A DNA stretch of 6,865 bases from Candidatus Doudnabacteria bacterium. GTDB taxonomy: Bacteria > Patescibacteriota > Doudnabacteria > UBA920. Both the position numbers and the translations under genes were made by a program. Shown here in pieces: positions 1 to 4,848 of the stretch. The stretch's first letter is position 1. Each line of letters starts with the position of its first letter. The DNA lies in assembly GCA_016788805.1 (NCBI GenBank), contig JAEUSE010000050.1, positions 1 through 6,865 on the forward strand, given 5' to 3'. Under the pieces are notes generated by a model that worked only from the letters and a program-made list of their open reading frames with translations, was not told where the DNA came from and did not search any database.

Positions 1-1
1 C

Positions 2-310
2 CTGGAGGCGTTAGATCGAGTGGGTATGCACGAAAAATCCGGTTCAGTCCCCAGCAAGTTATCCGGCGGGCAGCAACAACGCGTGTCTATTGCCCGAGCC
101 ATCGGCCACAACCCTAAAATTTTATTTGCCGACGAACCCACGGCCAACCTTGACTCAGAAAATTCTGACTTAGTCGTAGAAGCATTTCGCGACCTACACA
201 AAGCCGGCCAAACAATTATTATGGTCACTCACGAAATGGAATACGCCCGCAAAGCCAAACGTATCATAGAAATGCGCGACGGCCGCATTACCTCTGACCA
301 GCACACTTAG
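2..310 (+). CDS. ABC transporter ATP-binding protein, LolD/MacB type (C-terminal part, 5' truncated by window)
   Basis: The last 102 residues of an ABC ATPase are present; the frame is open to the window edge, so the Walker A half lies outside. In order there are the signature LSGGQQQRV (residues 20-28 of the fragment), Walker B ILFADEP with catalytic Glu45, the D-loop NLD and the switch histidine in VTHE (His77). The pattern SGGQQQRVSIARAI / ADEPTANLDS / DGRI is typical of the LolD/MacB/FtsE group, which powers transport or mechanotransmission by a FtsX/MacB-like permease rather than solute import by a binding-protein system. It would sit on the cytoplasmic face of the membrane. The permease is not in the window and may lie upstream; no second gene follows before the terminator. 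The family call is firm. The substrate (lipoprotein, peptide, antibiotic) cannot be told from this fragment. Confidence 0.93.
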   Translation: MEALDRVGMHEKSGSVPSKLSGGQQQRVSIARAIGHNPKILFADEPTANLDSENSDLVVEAFRDLHKAGQTIIMVTHEMEYARKAKRIIEMRDGRITSDQHT

Positions 311-329
311 GCAACACTCCGCATGACTT

Positions 330-360
330 AAAAAACTCTTTGGTACTCAAAGAGTTTTTT
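330..360. terminator. Bidirectional intrinsic terminator
   Basis: A perfect 13-bp inverted repeat, AAAAAACTCTTTG (330-342) and CAAAGAGTTTTTT (348-360), encloses a 5-nt loop. It starts 20 nt after the ABC gene's stop and ends in a T-run on either strand. It can end the ABC transcript rightward and the dehydrogenase-fusion transcript leftward. Confidence 0.85.
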
Positions 361-376
361 ATATCTGCGCCATTCA

Positions 377-393
377 CCCGCCCCTTCGGCGGG
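377..393. repeat. GC-rich hairpin just beyond the fusion gene stop
   Basis: CCCGCC (377-382) and GGCGGG (388-393) form a 6-bp all-GC stem around a 5-nt loop, between the fusion gene's stop (408-410) and the terminator. No T-run follows it on the minus strand, so it is more likely a stabiliser of the transcript's 3' end, or a small palindromic repeat, than a terminator by itself. Confidence 0.4.
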
Positions 394-407
394 CCCACGC
401 CGGCGGA

Positions 408-2741
408 CTACTTGATTGAATGCCCTCCAAACTGCTCGCGTAACGCGGACAATACTTGCCCGGTGTAAGTGGGGTTTGTGGCAGACTGTTTGCGAAATTC
501 CAACGACCGCCGAATAACATCCGCTTTCACCCCGAGTAGGTCAGCCGCGTCTACCGTCCATTGCCCCTCGCCCGTATGCGCAACCGTGCCTGTTACTCCG
601 TCCAGATTCGGACCGTGCACGCGCAGCGCGTCCCGCAGCCAACCCACTAATCGAGACTCAATTACACTCCCGTGGTTATATATATCCGCTACTTTTGTTA
701 AATCCAAATTGTACTCGGCCGCTTTGAGCACAGCAACACCCTCGGCTAAGGCTTGCATCATACCGTACTCAATGCCGTTATGGACCATTTTTACAAAATG
801 ACCCGCGCCGTACCCGGGGAAAAATTGATAACTTCCCGGACCGGCCATATCGCTAAACAGGTGTTCTAACCGGTCAAAATCTTCCTGCGTACCGCCAATC
901 ATAAGGCTGGGACCCCGGCGCGCACCACCCGGTCCACCGGATGTACCCACATCCATATATGCTATGCCGTGAACGGCCAATCTTTGAGCTCGCGCCTTCG
1001 CGTCAACATAGTTAGAATTACCTCCATCTATAACCGTATCGCCCTGAGTAAGCAACGGGATTAGTTCGTCTATTTGCTCGTCTACCGGCTTACCCGCGGG
1101 CACCATCAACCAGACCACCCGAGGTGCCGGTACCTGATGCACCAAATTCGGTATGGTCAGAGCCGGCAGGAGTCCCTCACCGCGCATGGCTTCTGCCACG
1201 TCGGTCGTCCGGTTATACCCCACCACCTGCCAGTTCTTCTCTAGCATACGCCGCGCTAAATTGGCCCCCATTTTACCCAAACCTACTATACCTAATTTCT
1301 TGTACTCGAACTTACTCAAAACCATATCCGCTGCCTCCGCAGCCTCATTCGTGTCCGGCACATACGTCGCCAACGGCACGGCGTCGTCTTTCCATGCCTC
1401 TACTATTGGGTCAACTGCCTGCCACATAGCCTTTACTTCTTCGGTCGAGACAAACAAGGTCTGGTCACCCTGCACCGCGTCAAGCAACAACTTTTCGTAC
1501 TCTTCTACATATTGCGTGCGTTGCTCTAAACCACGCAAAGCAAACTCCAAAGACTTTTGAGTCATTTGGTAATTCAACCCCGGCTGCTTTGCCCACAGGC
1601 TCACCGATATTTTTTCTTCCGGCTCCAAGCTAAACGTAACAGTGTTTTGCCGATGCCCCTCCGGTGGACACAAGCACGGTGTGACATGTTTAAAAGTAAC
1701 CACAATGTCTTTCCTGACTTCGCCCATACGCTTTCCCCATTCAATCATTACCGGCACACCGCGCCACTTTGGGTGTTGCAATCCCACCTCGGCTTTAAAA
1801 TAGGTCTCGGTCTTGGAGCCGGGTTGCACACCGACAATGTTTTGGTACCCATCGTATTGCGCGCGGAAGGTTCTCTGTCGCACTTGCGCAGCGCGCGGGA
1901 TGCGTAGCTGTGTCACTAGTTCATAACGAGCTCGGCGAATTGCCTCTGCGGTTAAACTGCCCGGATAATCCATAGTTATAAGCGCGAGCATTTGTAACAA
2001 ATGATTTTGCCCCACGTCCCGCAACGCGCCCACGCCGTCATAAAAACTTCCGCGCGACTCTACACCCAGCTGCTCCCACCCACGAATGTCTATGCGTTCA
2101 ACATACTCATTACTCCACACATTCTCAAAAATATCGTTAGCAAACCGGAAGGTTAAAATATTTTGCAGCGCTTCTTTGGCCAAATAGTGGTCTATCCGAT
2201 AAATTTGCTCTTCCTGGAACATAGCGCCAAGCCGCTCGTCTAAGGCCTCTGCACTGGCAGCATCCTTCCCAAACGGCTTTTCTACCAATATACGGGTCCA
2301 GCCGGTTTCGTCACTGCACGGCACGCTCAAGCCCGTAGATTTAATATGTTCTAAAATAACTTCATATTTTTCCGGTGGCACAGACAGATAAAATAGTTTA
2401 TTGCTACAGGCTTGCCACTGTTCGTCTTGCGCTCCCAACCGTTTAGCTAACTGTTCATATCCTTCTACCGTCTCAAACAAACCCTCTTGGTAGGCAAACC
2501 TTTGAATAAACTCCTGTAAACCAGGGTGGTGCACCCTGCCATGCTTGGCCCTAACCTCTAACACGTACGCCTGCACATCGCTGTCTTTCCAGGGTCTCCG
2601 ACCATAGCCGACTATACTAAACAGTTTTGGCAGCTGTTCTTTCTCATACAAGTTAAACAAGGCAGGGATAATTTTCTTGGCGGCTAAGTCACCCGTCACG
2701 CCTAGAATAACTAAAATAGTGGGGATGTTTTTTTGTTCCAT
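408..2741 (-). CDS. Fused glucose-6-phosphate dehydrogenase / 6-phosphogluconate dehydrogenase
   Basis: A single 777-residue frame carries two complete enzymes. Residues 1 to about 475 are glucose-6-phosphate dehydrogenase (Zwf type): the dinucleotide motif GVTGDLA (14-20), EKPFG with Lys155, the substrate/catalytic segment RIDHYLAKE (182-190; the family norm is RIDHYLGKE, so Gly is replaced by Ala) and RDVGQNHLLQ (241-250). Residues about 481-777 are a short-type 6-phosphogluconate dehydrogenase (Gnd/YqeC type, about 300 residues): GLGKMG (487-492), NRT (510-512; Asn-Arg-Ser/Thr here usually goes with NADP+), IDGGNSNY (571-578), SGG (601-603), catalytic KMVHNGIEY (651-659; Lys651, Asn655) and TGEGQWT (723-729). 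The enzymes catalyse the first and third steps of the oxidative pentose phosphate pathway; no lactonase domain lies between them. The start is supported by GAGGAA at 2751-2756, 9 nt upstream. The gene is divergent from the flavoprotein gene. Both domain calls are very secure; the join is in frame as read. Confidence 0.95.
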   Translation of the reverse strand: MEQKNIPTILVILGVTGDLAAKKIIPALFNLYEKEQLPKLFSIVGYGRRPWKDSDVQAYVLEVRAKHGRVHHPGLQEFIQRFAYQEGLFETVEGYEQLAKRLGAQDEQWQACSNKLFYLSVPPEKYEVILEHIKSTGLSVPCSDETGWTRILVEKPFGKDAASAEALDERLGAMFQEEQIYRIDHYLAKEALQNILTFRFANDIFENVWSNEYVERIDIRGWEQLGVESRGSFYDGVGALRDVGQNHLLQMLALITMDYPGSLTAEAIRRARYELVTQLRIPRAAQVRQRTFRAQYDGYQNIVGVQPGSKTETYFKAEVGLQHPKWRGVPVMIEWGKRMGEVRKDIVVTFKHVTPCLCPPEGHRQNTVTFSLEPEEKISVSLWAKQPGLNYQMTQKSLEFALRGLEQRTQYVEEYEKLLLDAVQGDQTLFVSTEEVKAMWQAVDPIVEAWKDDAVPLATYVPDTNEAAEAADMVLSKFEYKKLGIVGLGKMGANLARRMLEKNWQVVGYNRTTDVAEAMRGEGLLPALTIPNLVHQVPAPRVVWLMVPAGKPVDEQIDELIPLLTQGDTVIDGGNSNYVDAKARAQRLAVHGIAYMDVGTSGGPGGARRGPSLMIGGTQEDFDRLEHLFSDMAGPGSYQFFPGYGAGHFVKMVHNGIEYGMMQALAEGVAVLKAAEYNLDLTKVADIYNHGSVIESRLVGWLRDALRVHGPNLDGVTGTVAHTGEGQWTVDAADLLGVKADVIRRSLEFRKQSATNPTYTGQVLSALREQFGGHSIK

Positions 2742-2750
2742 ATAACACGT

Positions 2751-2756
2751 TTCCTC
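2751..2756 (-). promoter_or_regulatory. Ribosome binding site of the dehydrogenase fusion
   Basis: The minus strand reads GAGGAA, 9 nt before the ATG at 2741-2739. This fixes the start of the fusion protein directly before the conserved dinucleotide-binding region. Confidence 0.65.
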
Positions 2757-2767
2757 TCTCTCCCTGT

Positions 2768-2796
2768 ACTATACCTTGTTACTCAACCGCCCGCAA
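2768..2796 (-). promoter_or_regulatory. Candidate sigma-70-like promoter for the dehydrogenase fusion
   Basis: The minus strand reads TTGCGG (2796-2791), a 17-nt spacer, then TATAGT (2773-2768). Initiation would fall near 2761, giving a leader of about 20 nt that includes the ribosome binding site. The call rests on motif match and spacing only. Confidence 0.45.
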
Positions 2797-2822
2797 AATT
2801 GACCCAAAAATCGTCACCCCAT

Positions 2823-2859
2823 TGTCATTCCTCGGCTTGGAGACTCACTCGGGACGACA
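2823..2859. repeat. REP-like imperfect palindrome in the divergent intergenic region
   Basis: TGTCATTCC (2823-2831) faces GGGACGACA (2851-2859). Eight of nine positions pair if one G-U is allowed, around a 19-nt centre. Elements starting GTCATTCC are common dispersed palindromes in bacterial genomes. Only one copy is in this window, so its repetitive nature is inferred. Confidence 0.4.
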
Positions 2860-2881
2860 GCCAAGAAAATAGACACACATT

Positions 2882-2910
2882 TTGACAACCCCCGCCCAAG
2901 CTGCAATGAT
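2882..2910 (+). promoter_or_regulatory. Candidate promoter for the flavoprotein gene
   Basis: A consensus TTGACA (2882-2887) lies 17 nt from AATGAT (2905-2910, 4 of 6 matches to TATAAT). Transcription would begin near 2917. That is downstream of the alternative ATG at 2914 and upstream of the ATG at 2965, which supports the shorter protein. Confidence 0.45.
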
Positions 2911-2937
2911 TAGATGGCGAGGACTTACTATCCACTT

Positions 2938-2958
2938 TTCACTATTCACTGTTCACTA
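2938..2958 (+). repeat. Three tandem copies of a heptamer in the 5' leader
   Basis: TTCACTA, TTCACTG and TTCACTA run head to tail, with one base differing in the middle copy. They end 6 nt before the flavoprotein ATG, where a Shine-Dalgarno sequence would be expected and is not seen. Heptamer runs of this type occur as slippage-prone short repeats in bacteria. Confidence 0.6.
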
Positions 2959-2964
2959 CTGCTT

Positions 2965-3678
2965 ATGCAAAAAATCAAACTCAAATCCAAACACGAAGCG
3001 GCTACCGGCACTACCGCGTTCTATTTTGAAAAACCCGCAGACTTTACCTACACCGCGGGTCAATTTGCCGAACTCACGCTTATAGACCCACCGGAAACCG
3101 ATGCGGAAGGAAACACCCGAGCCTACTCCATTGCCAGCGCACCCTATGAAGCAGACTTATGCTTTACTACCCGCATGCGCAACACCGCGTTTAAACGGGT
3201 ACTCGATAGCCTGCCCCTCGGCGCAGAAGTCTGGCTGGACGGACCCTTTGGCAACTTTCTCATGCCCAGCAACCCTAACACGCTAGCTGTGTTCTTAATT
3301 GGCGGCATTGGTATAACGCCTGTGCGATCCATGATACTGCAAGCCACGCACGACCAAAGGCCAAACCAAACATTTCTCTTTTACTCCAACCGTACCCCGG
3401 CCGATGCAGCGTTCCTGGAGGAGCTCCGAGATGCCAGCCACAAAAACCCATTTCTGACTTTTGTACCTACAATGACCAACGTAGGCGACACCGTGCCTTG
3501 GAACGGTAAAACCGGGTACATATCCGCTCAACTCTTACTAGAATATTTACCCAAGCCCGACCTAGCCACCTACTACCTCTGCGGCCCCGCCGCCATGGTA
3601 ACAGCCATGCACAAACTCCTAACTGATATGGGAATCTACAACGAAAACATTCACACCGAAGAATTCTCTGGCTACTAA
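2965..3678 (+). CDS. FNR-like FAD/NAD(P)H oxidoreductase
   Basis: This 237-residue flavoprotein has the two domains of the ferredoxin-NADP reductase superfamily. The FAD-binding barrel carries RAYS (52-55, the RxYS flavin motif) and GPFGNF (93-98). The nucleotide-binding domain carries GGIGITP (113-119) and YLCGPAAM (204-211), and the chain ends EEFSGY with a terminal aromatic residue, as in proteins that stack a Tyr on the flavin. There is no Cys-rich [2Fe-2S] domain, signal peptide or membrane segment, so it is a soluble one-flavin electron carrier between NAD(P)H and an unknown partner such as ferredoxin, flavodoxin or a heme protein. The ATG at 2965 is preferred over 2914 because extra N-terminal residues would be unlike the family and a promoter predicts a start near 2917. 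No clear ribosome binding site precedes it. The family is secure; the acceptor is unknown. Confidence 0.9.
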   Translation: MQKIKLKSKHEAATGTTAFYFEKPADFTYTAGQFAELTLIDPPETDAEGNTRAYSIASAPYEADLCFTTRMRNTAFKRVLDSLPLGAEVWLDGPFGNFLMPSNPNTLAVFLIGGIGITPVRSMILQATHDQRPNQTFLFYSNRTPADAAFLEELRDASHKNPFLTFVPTMTNVGDTVPWNGKTGYISAQLLLEYLPKPDLATYYLCGPAAMVTAMHKLLTDMGIYNENIHTEEFSGY

Positions 3679-3702
3679 AATATAAAAAAATTCATAAACT
3701 TA

Positions 3703-3752
3703 AAATCGTCCGACAAGCAACCCATGTATAAGGATTACCTGTCGGACGATTT
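3703..3752. terminator. Hairpin terminator between convergent genes
   Basis: AAATCGTCCGACA (3703-3715) and TGTCGGACGATTT (3740-3752) form a perfect 13-bp stem, 24 nt after the flavoprotein stop. The rightward strand continues TTTGTTTTG and the leftward strand TTTTAAG, so it can serve both genes. The 24-nt loop is unusually long for a terminator. Confidence 0.7.
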
Positions 3753-3779
3753 GTTTTGAGTAGCCACGTGAAAATTCGA

Positions 3780-4205
3780 CTACGCAGCCGCAGCCAACTC
3801 TGCGGTTGGGTTGAGCTGTTCCATCTGCTTGGTGGAGAGGTGGAACGAAAAAACCCAATCCTCCTCCTCCAATTTCAGGAATCGCATGCCCTGAATAGGA
3901 CAAGGCATCTCGACCGCGGCGACATCGTGGGTGCCTGCGACTATGATTGCCTGCTGGATTGCCGTATCAAGGTCGTCAACGACTAACGACACTGCGTTGG
4001 GAAGCGATGCTGCCTCTGACCAAACAAAGTTGAGTTTACCATTATCGAGGTCCATCCTTGCCTGACCAATTGGACCGTTATGCACGGCCGGCCAGGCATC
4101 AATGCCACCAAACTCGTTAACAATCAGCATCGCAGTTTGTCCTACGTTAGAACCGCCTTTCACGAAAAAGACTGATCGAACTTCTTTTCCTGTCGCAGAG
4201 CTCAT
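3780..4205 (-). CDS. VOC/glyoxalase-like (PhnB-like) small protein
   Basis: A 141-residue soluble protein. The second half reads like a VOC-fold module: SLVVDDLDTAIQQA (73-86), then a Pro/Gly turn and MRFLKLEEEDWVFSFH (107-122), where PhnB/glyoxalase-like proteins usually have a 'DPFGHxW' strand. The first half (NGPIGQARMDLDNGKLNFVW, 43-62) fits the paired module. The usual His/Glu metal ligands are not clearly in place, so catalysis cannot be claimed. VOC proteins range from lyases and dioxygenases to antibiotic-binding resistance proteins. The start is very well supported: AAGGAGG at 4219-4213 lies 7 nt before the ATG. The C-terminus ends in a run of alanines. It has its own promoter and converges on the flavoprotein gene. 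The VOC assignment is moderate; the role is unknown. Confidence 0.7.
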   Translation of the reverse strand: MSSATGKEVRSVFFVKGGSNVGQTAMLIVNEFGGIDAWPAVHNGPIGQARMDLDNGKLNFVWSEAASLPNAVSLVVDDLDTAIQQAIIVAGTHDVAAVEMPCPIQGMRFLKLEEEDWVFSFHLSTKQMEQLNPTAELAAAA

Positions 4206-4310
4206 ATTCTTGCCTCCTTAAAATGCTACGAGGGCCTTGCTGTCCCTCAAAAGTTTGGTATCAAATCCTGGCAACCCTTATTCAGGTAGAAGTTTAGGTG
4301 TGCCAAATTC
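4206..4310 (-). other. Long 5' leader of the VOC-like gene with pairing potential
   Basis: The predicted transcript start near 4310 leaves about 105 nt of leader. On the minus strand it contains GAGGG/CCCTC arms (4248-4244 and 4234-4230) just ahead of the ribosome binding site. An upstream segment, TTTGGCA, can pair either with TGCCA or with CCAAA further on. These two pairings exclude each other, as in switch-type leaders. No known riboswitch class was recognised. Confidence 0.3.
4213..4219 (-). promoter_or_regulatory. Strong ribosome binding site of the VOC-like gene
   Basis: The minus strand reads AAGGAGG, a full anti-16S match, 7 nt upstream of the ATG at 4205-4203. It confirms that the gene is real and fixes its start. 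Confidence 0.85.
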
Positions 4311-4316
4311 AAACAA

Positions 4317-4345
4317 ATTATACCATAAAAACGTCCTGCTGTAAA
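4317..4345 (-). promoter_or_regulatory. Sigma-70-like promoter of the VOC-like gene
   Basis: The minus strand has TTTACA (4345-4340), a 17-nt spacer and a consensus TATAAT (4322-4317). This is the best promoter match in the window. It is divergent from the small-gene promoter at 4389-4417. Confidence 0.65.
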
Positions 4346-4388
4346 TATCTTTATCACTCATGAACAAGCGGGATTCACCTCTTGGGGT

Positions 4389-4417
4389 TTGACCAAAGCC
4401 TGACTTCGTTGTACACT
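4389..4417 (+). promoter_or_regulatory. Promoter of the small Cys/His gene
   Basis: TTGACC (4389-4394), a 17-nt spacer and TACACT (4412-4417) predict a transcript start at about 4424. An inverted repeat, ACTCCCT (4415-4421) and AGGGAGT (4451-4457), overlaps the -10 box and start region and could be an operator. Confidence 0.5.
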
Positions 4418-4423
4418 CCCTAA

Positions 4424-4442
4424 GGTTTTGCTCGGTAAAACC
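4424..4442 (+). other. Stem-loop at the predicted 5' end of the small-gene transcript
   Basis: GGTTTT (4424-4429) and AAAACC (4437-4442) form a 6-bp stem with a 7-nt loop, beginning exactly at the predicted first base of the RNA. Stem-loops at the very 5' end often protect transcripts from decay. Confidence 0.4.
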
Positions 4443-4479
4443 ATCAACTGAGGGAGTCTCACCGCTCTCCCCCCAACCC

Positions 4480-4484
4480 GGAGG
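4480..4484 (+). promoter_or_regulatory. Ribosome binding site of the small Cys/His gene
   Basis: GGAGG lies 5 nt ahead of the ATG at 4490. It is the main argument that this short frame is translated. Confidence 0.6.
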
Positions 4485-4489
4485 CAAAG

Positions 4490-4684
4490 ATGAAACCTGC
4501 GACCGACGAGCGGAGGTTTCCGCTCAGATTTGCAGTAGCCTGTGACCTCCCCGGTTTTCGGGAATGCCGAAAACACCGGGGACACTATTACCCATCAACC
4601 AGTAGACAATGCCCGCTGTGCGCAATCACATGGGAAAAAATAACACGCGCCATCGTTCGATGGTGGAAAAAATGGATATGGTGA
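4490..4684 (+). CDS. Small Cys/His protein with Trp/Lys-rich tail, function unknown
   Basis: A 64-residue protein that I do not recognise. It carries C26-x2-H29 and C41-x2-C44 (CPLC), with a further His at 32, an arrangement able to bind one zinc as a mini zinc ribbon. The last 16 residues (about 49-64) are cationic and aromatic and end RWWKKWIW, which could form an amphipathic, membrane-seeking helix. The front is basic (DERRFPLR). Support for translation: a GGAGG ribosome binding site 5 nt before the ATG, a promoter at 4389-4417 and a terminator after the stop. Against it: the frame is short and its DNA contains unusually strong hairpins at 4508-4525 and 4548-4582, so the RNA itself may be the product, or both may matter. 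A zinc-ribbon regulator, a membrane-active peptide and a spurious frame are all possible. Confidence 0.55.
   Translation: MKPATDERRFPLRFAVACDLPGFRECRKHRGHYYPSTSRQCPLCAITWEKITRAIVRWWKKWIW
4508..4525 (+). other. Perfect hairpin inside the small gene
   Basis: GAGCGGA (4508-4514) and TCCGCTC (4519-4525) make a 7-bp stem with a GGTT loop, starting 16 nt after the start codon. A stem so close to the start could slow ribosome entry or be part of a structured RNA. Confidence 0.5.
4548..4582 (+). other. Very stable 14-bp hairpin inside the small gene
   Basis: The left arm 4548-4561 (TCCCCGG then TTTTCGG) pairs with 4567-4582 (CCGAAAA, a bulged CA, then CCGGGGA) around a 5-nt loop. That gives 14 bp with one 2-nt bulge. 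It is the strongest structure in the window outside the terminators and lies in mid-coding sequence, where it is not expected by chance. Confidence 0.55.
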
Positions 4685-4703
4685 GGTCATGAAAAGCACA
4701 CTA

Positions 4704-4743
4704 AAAGCGCCAACGAACTCCGGTACGGATTCCTTGGCGCTTT
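4704..4743 (+). terminator. Long hairpin terminator after the small gene
   Basis: AAAGCGCCAA (4704-4713) and TTGGCGCTTT (4734-4743) form a 10-bp base. It continues inward through GAA/TTC and TCCG/CGGA to a GTA loop, broken only by a C/C mismatch and a bulged C. It starts 20 nt after the small gene's stop. The T-run is short (TTT then GAATTT), so a structural RNA role is possible too. Confidence 0.65.
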
Positions 4744-4755
4744 GAATTTATATAC

Positions 4756-4784
4756 TTGATTATTCATACTTTTTCCCTTACACT
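4756..4784 (+). promoter_or_regulatory. Candidate promoter of the four-helix membrane protein gene
   Basis: TTGATT (4756-4761), a 17-nt spacer and TACACT (4779-4784). The -10 box is identical to that of the small gene upstream. The predicted leader is about 58 nt. Confidence 0.4.
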
Positions 4785-4835
4785 ACCTGGTCGCCATATA
4801 ACCGCAACTGACAGACTACAAACCTGGCGCAAGCC

Positions 4836-4843
4836 AAAGGAGG
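4836..4843 (+). promoter_or_regulatory. Ribosome binding site that selects a TTG start
   Basis: AAAGGAGG lies 5 nt before TTG at 4849-4851. The frame is open further upstream to TTG at 4756, but that codon sits in the -35 box and has no ribosome binding site, so 4849 is chosen. Confidence 0.8.
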
Positions 4844-4848
4844 ACAAC

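Noticed and set aside
1290..1340. The dehydrogenase fusion as a sequencing artefact joining two genes
   Set aside because: The frame stays open with recognisable G6PDH C-terminal and 6PGDH N-terminal sequence on both sides and no sign of a shifted frame. It remains possible and is given as the refuting test.
2914..2964. Upstream ATG extending the flavoprotein by 17 residues
   Set aside because: The extra residues are encoded largely by the heptamer repeat, look unlike the family, and the ATG lies before the predicted transcript start.
4254..4280. tRNA T-arm-like string (GGTATCAAATCCTGG) on the plus strand
   Set aside because: There are no matching acceptor, D or anticodon arms around it; it is part of the VOC-like gene's leader.
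4278..4487. Minus-strand frame over the VOC-like gene's promoter, including a 27-residue version from 4361
   Set aside because: It runs through a near-consensus promoter, has no ribosome binding site at a proper distance and no recognisable composition.
4358..4585. Minus-strand 75-residue frame
   Set aside because: It lies opposite the small Cys/His gene and the divergent promoters, with no ribosome binding site seen; it is most likely a shadow.
4689..4745. 18-codon frame after the small gene (ATG at 4689)
   Set aside because: It is contained in the terminator hairpin and its ribosome binding site is too close (2 nt).
4756..4848. TTG at 4756 as the start of the four-helix protein
   Set aside because: It has no ribosome binding site and overlaps a -35 box; TTG at 4849 has AAAGGAGG 5 nt upstream.
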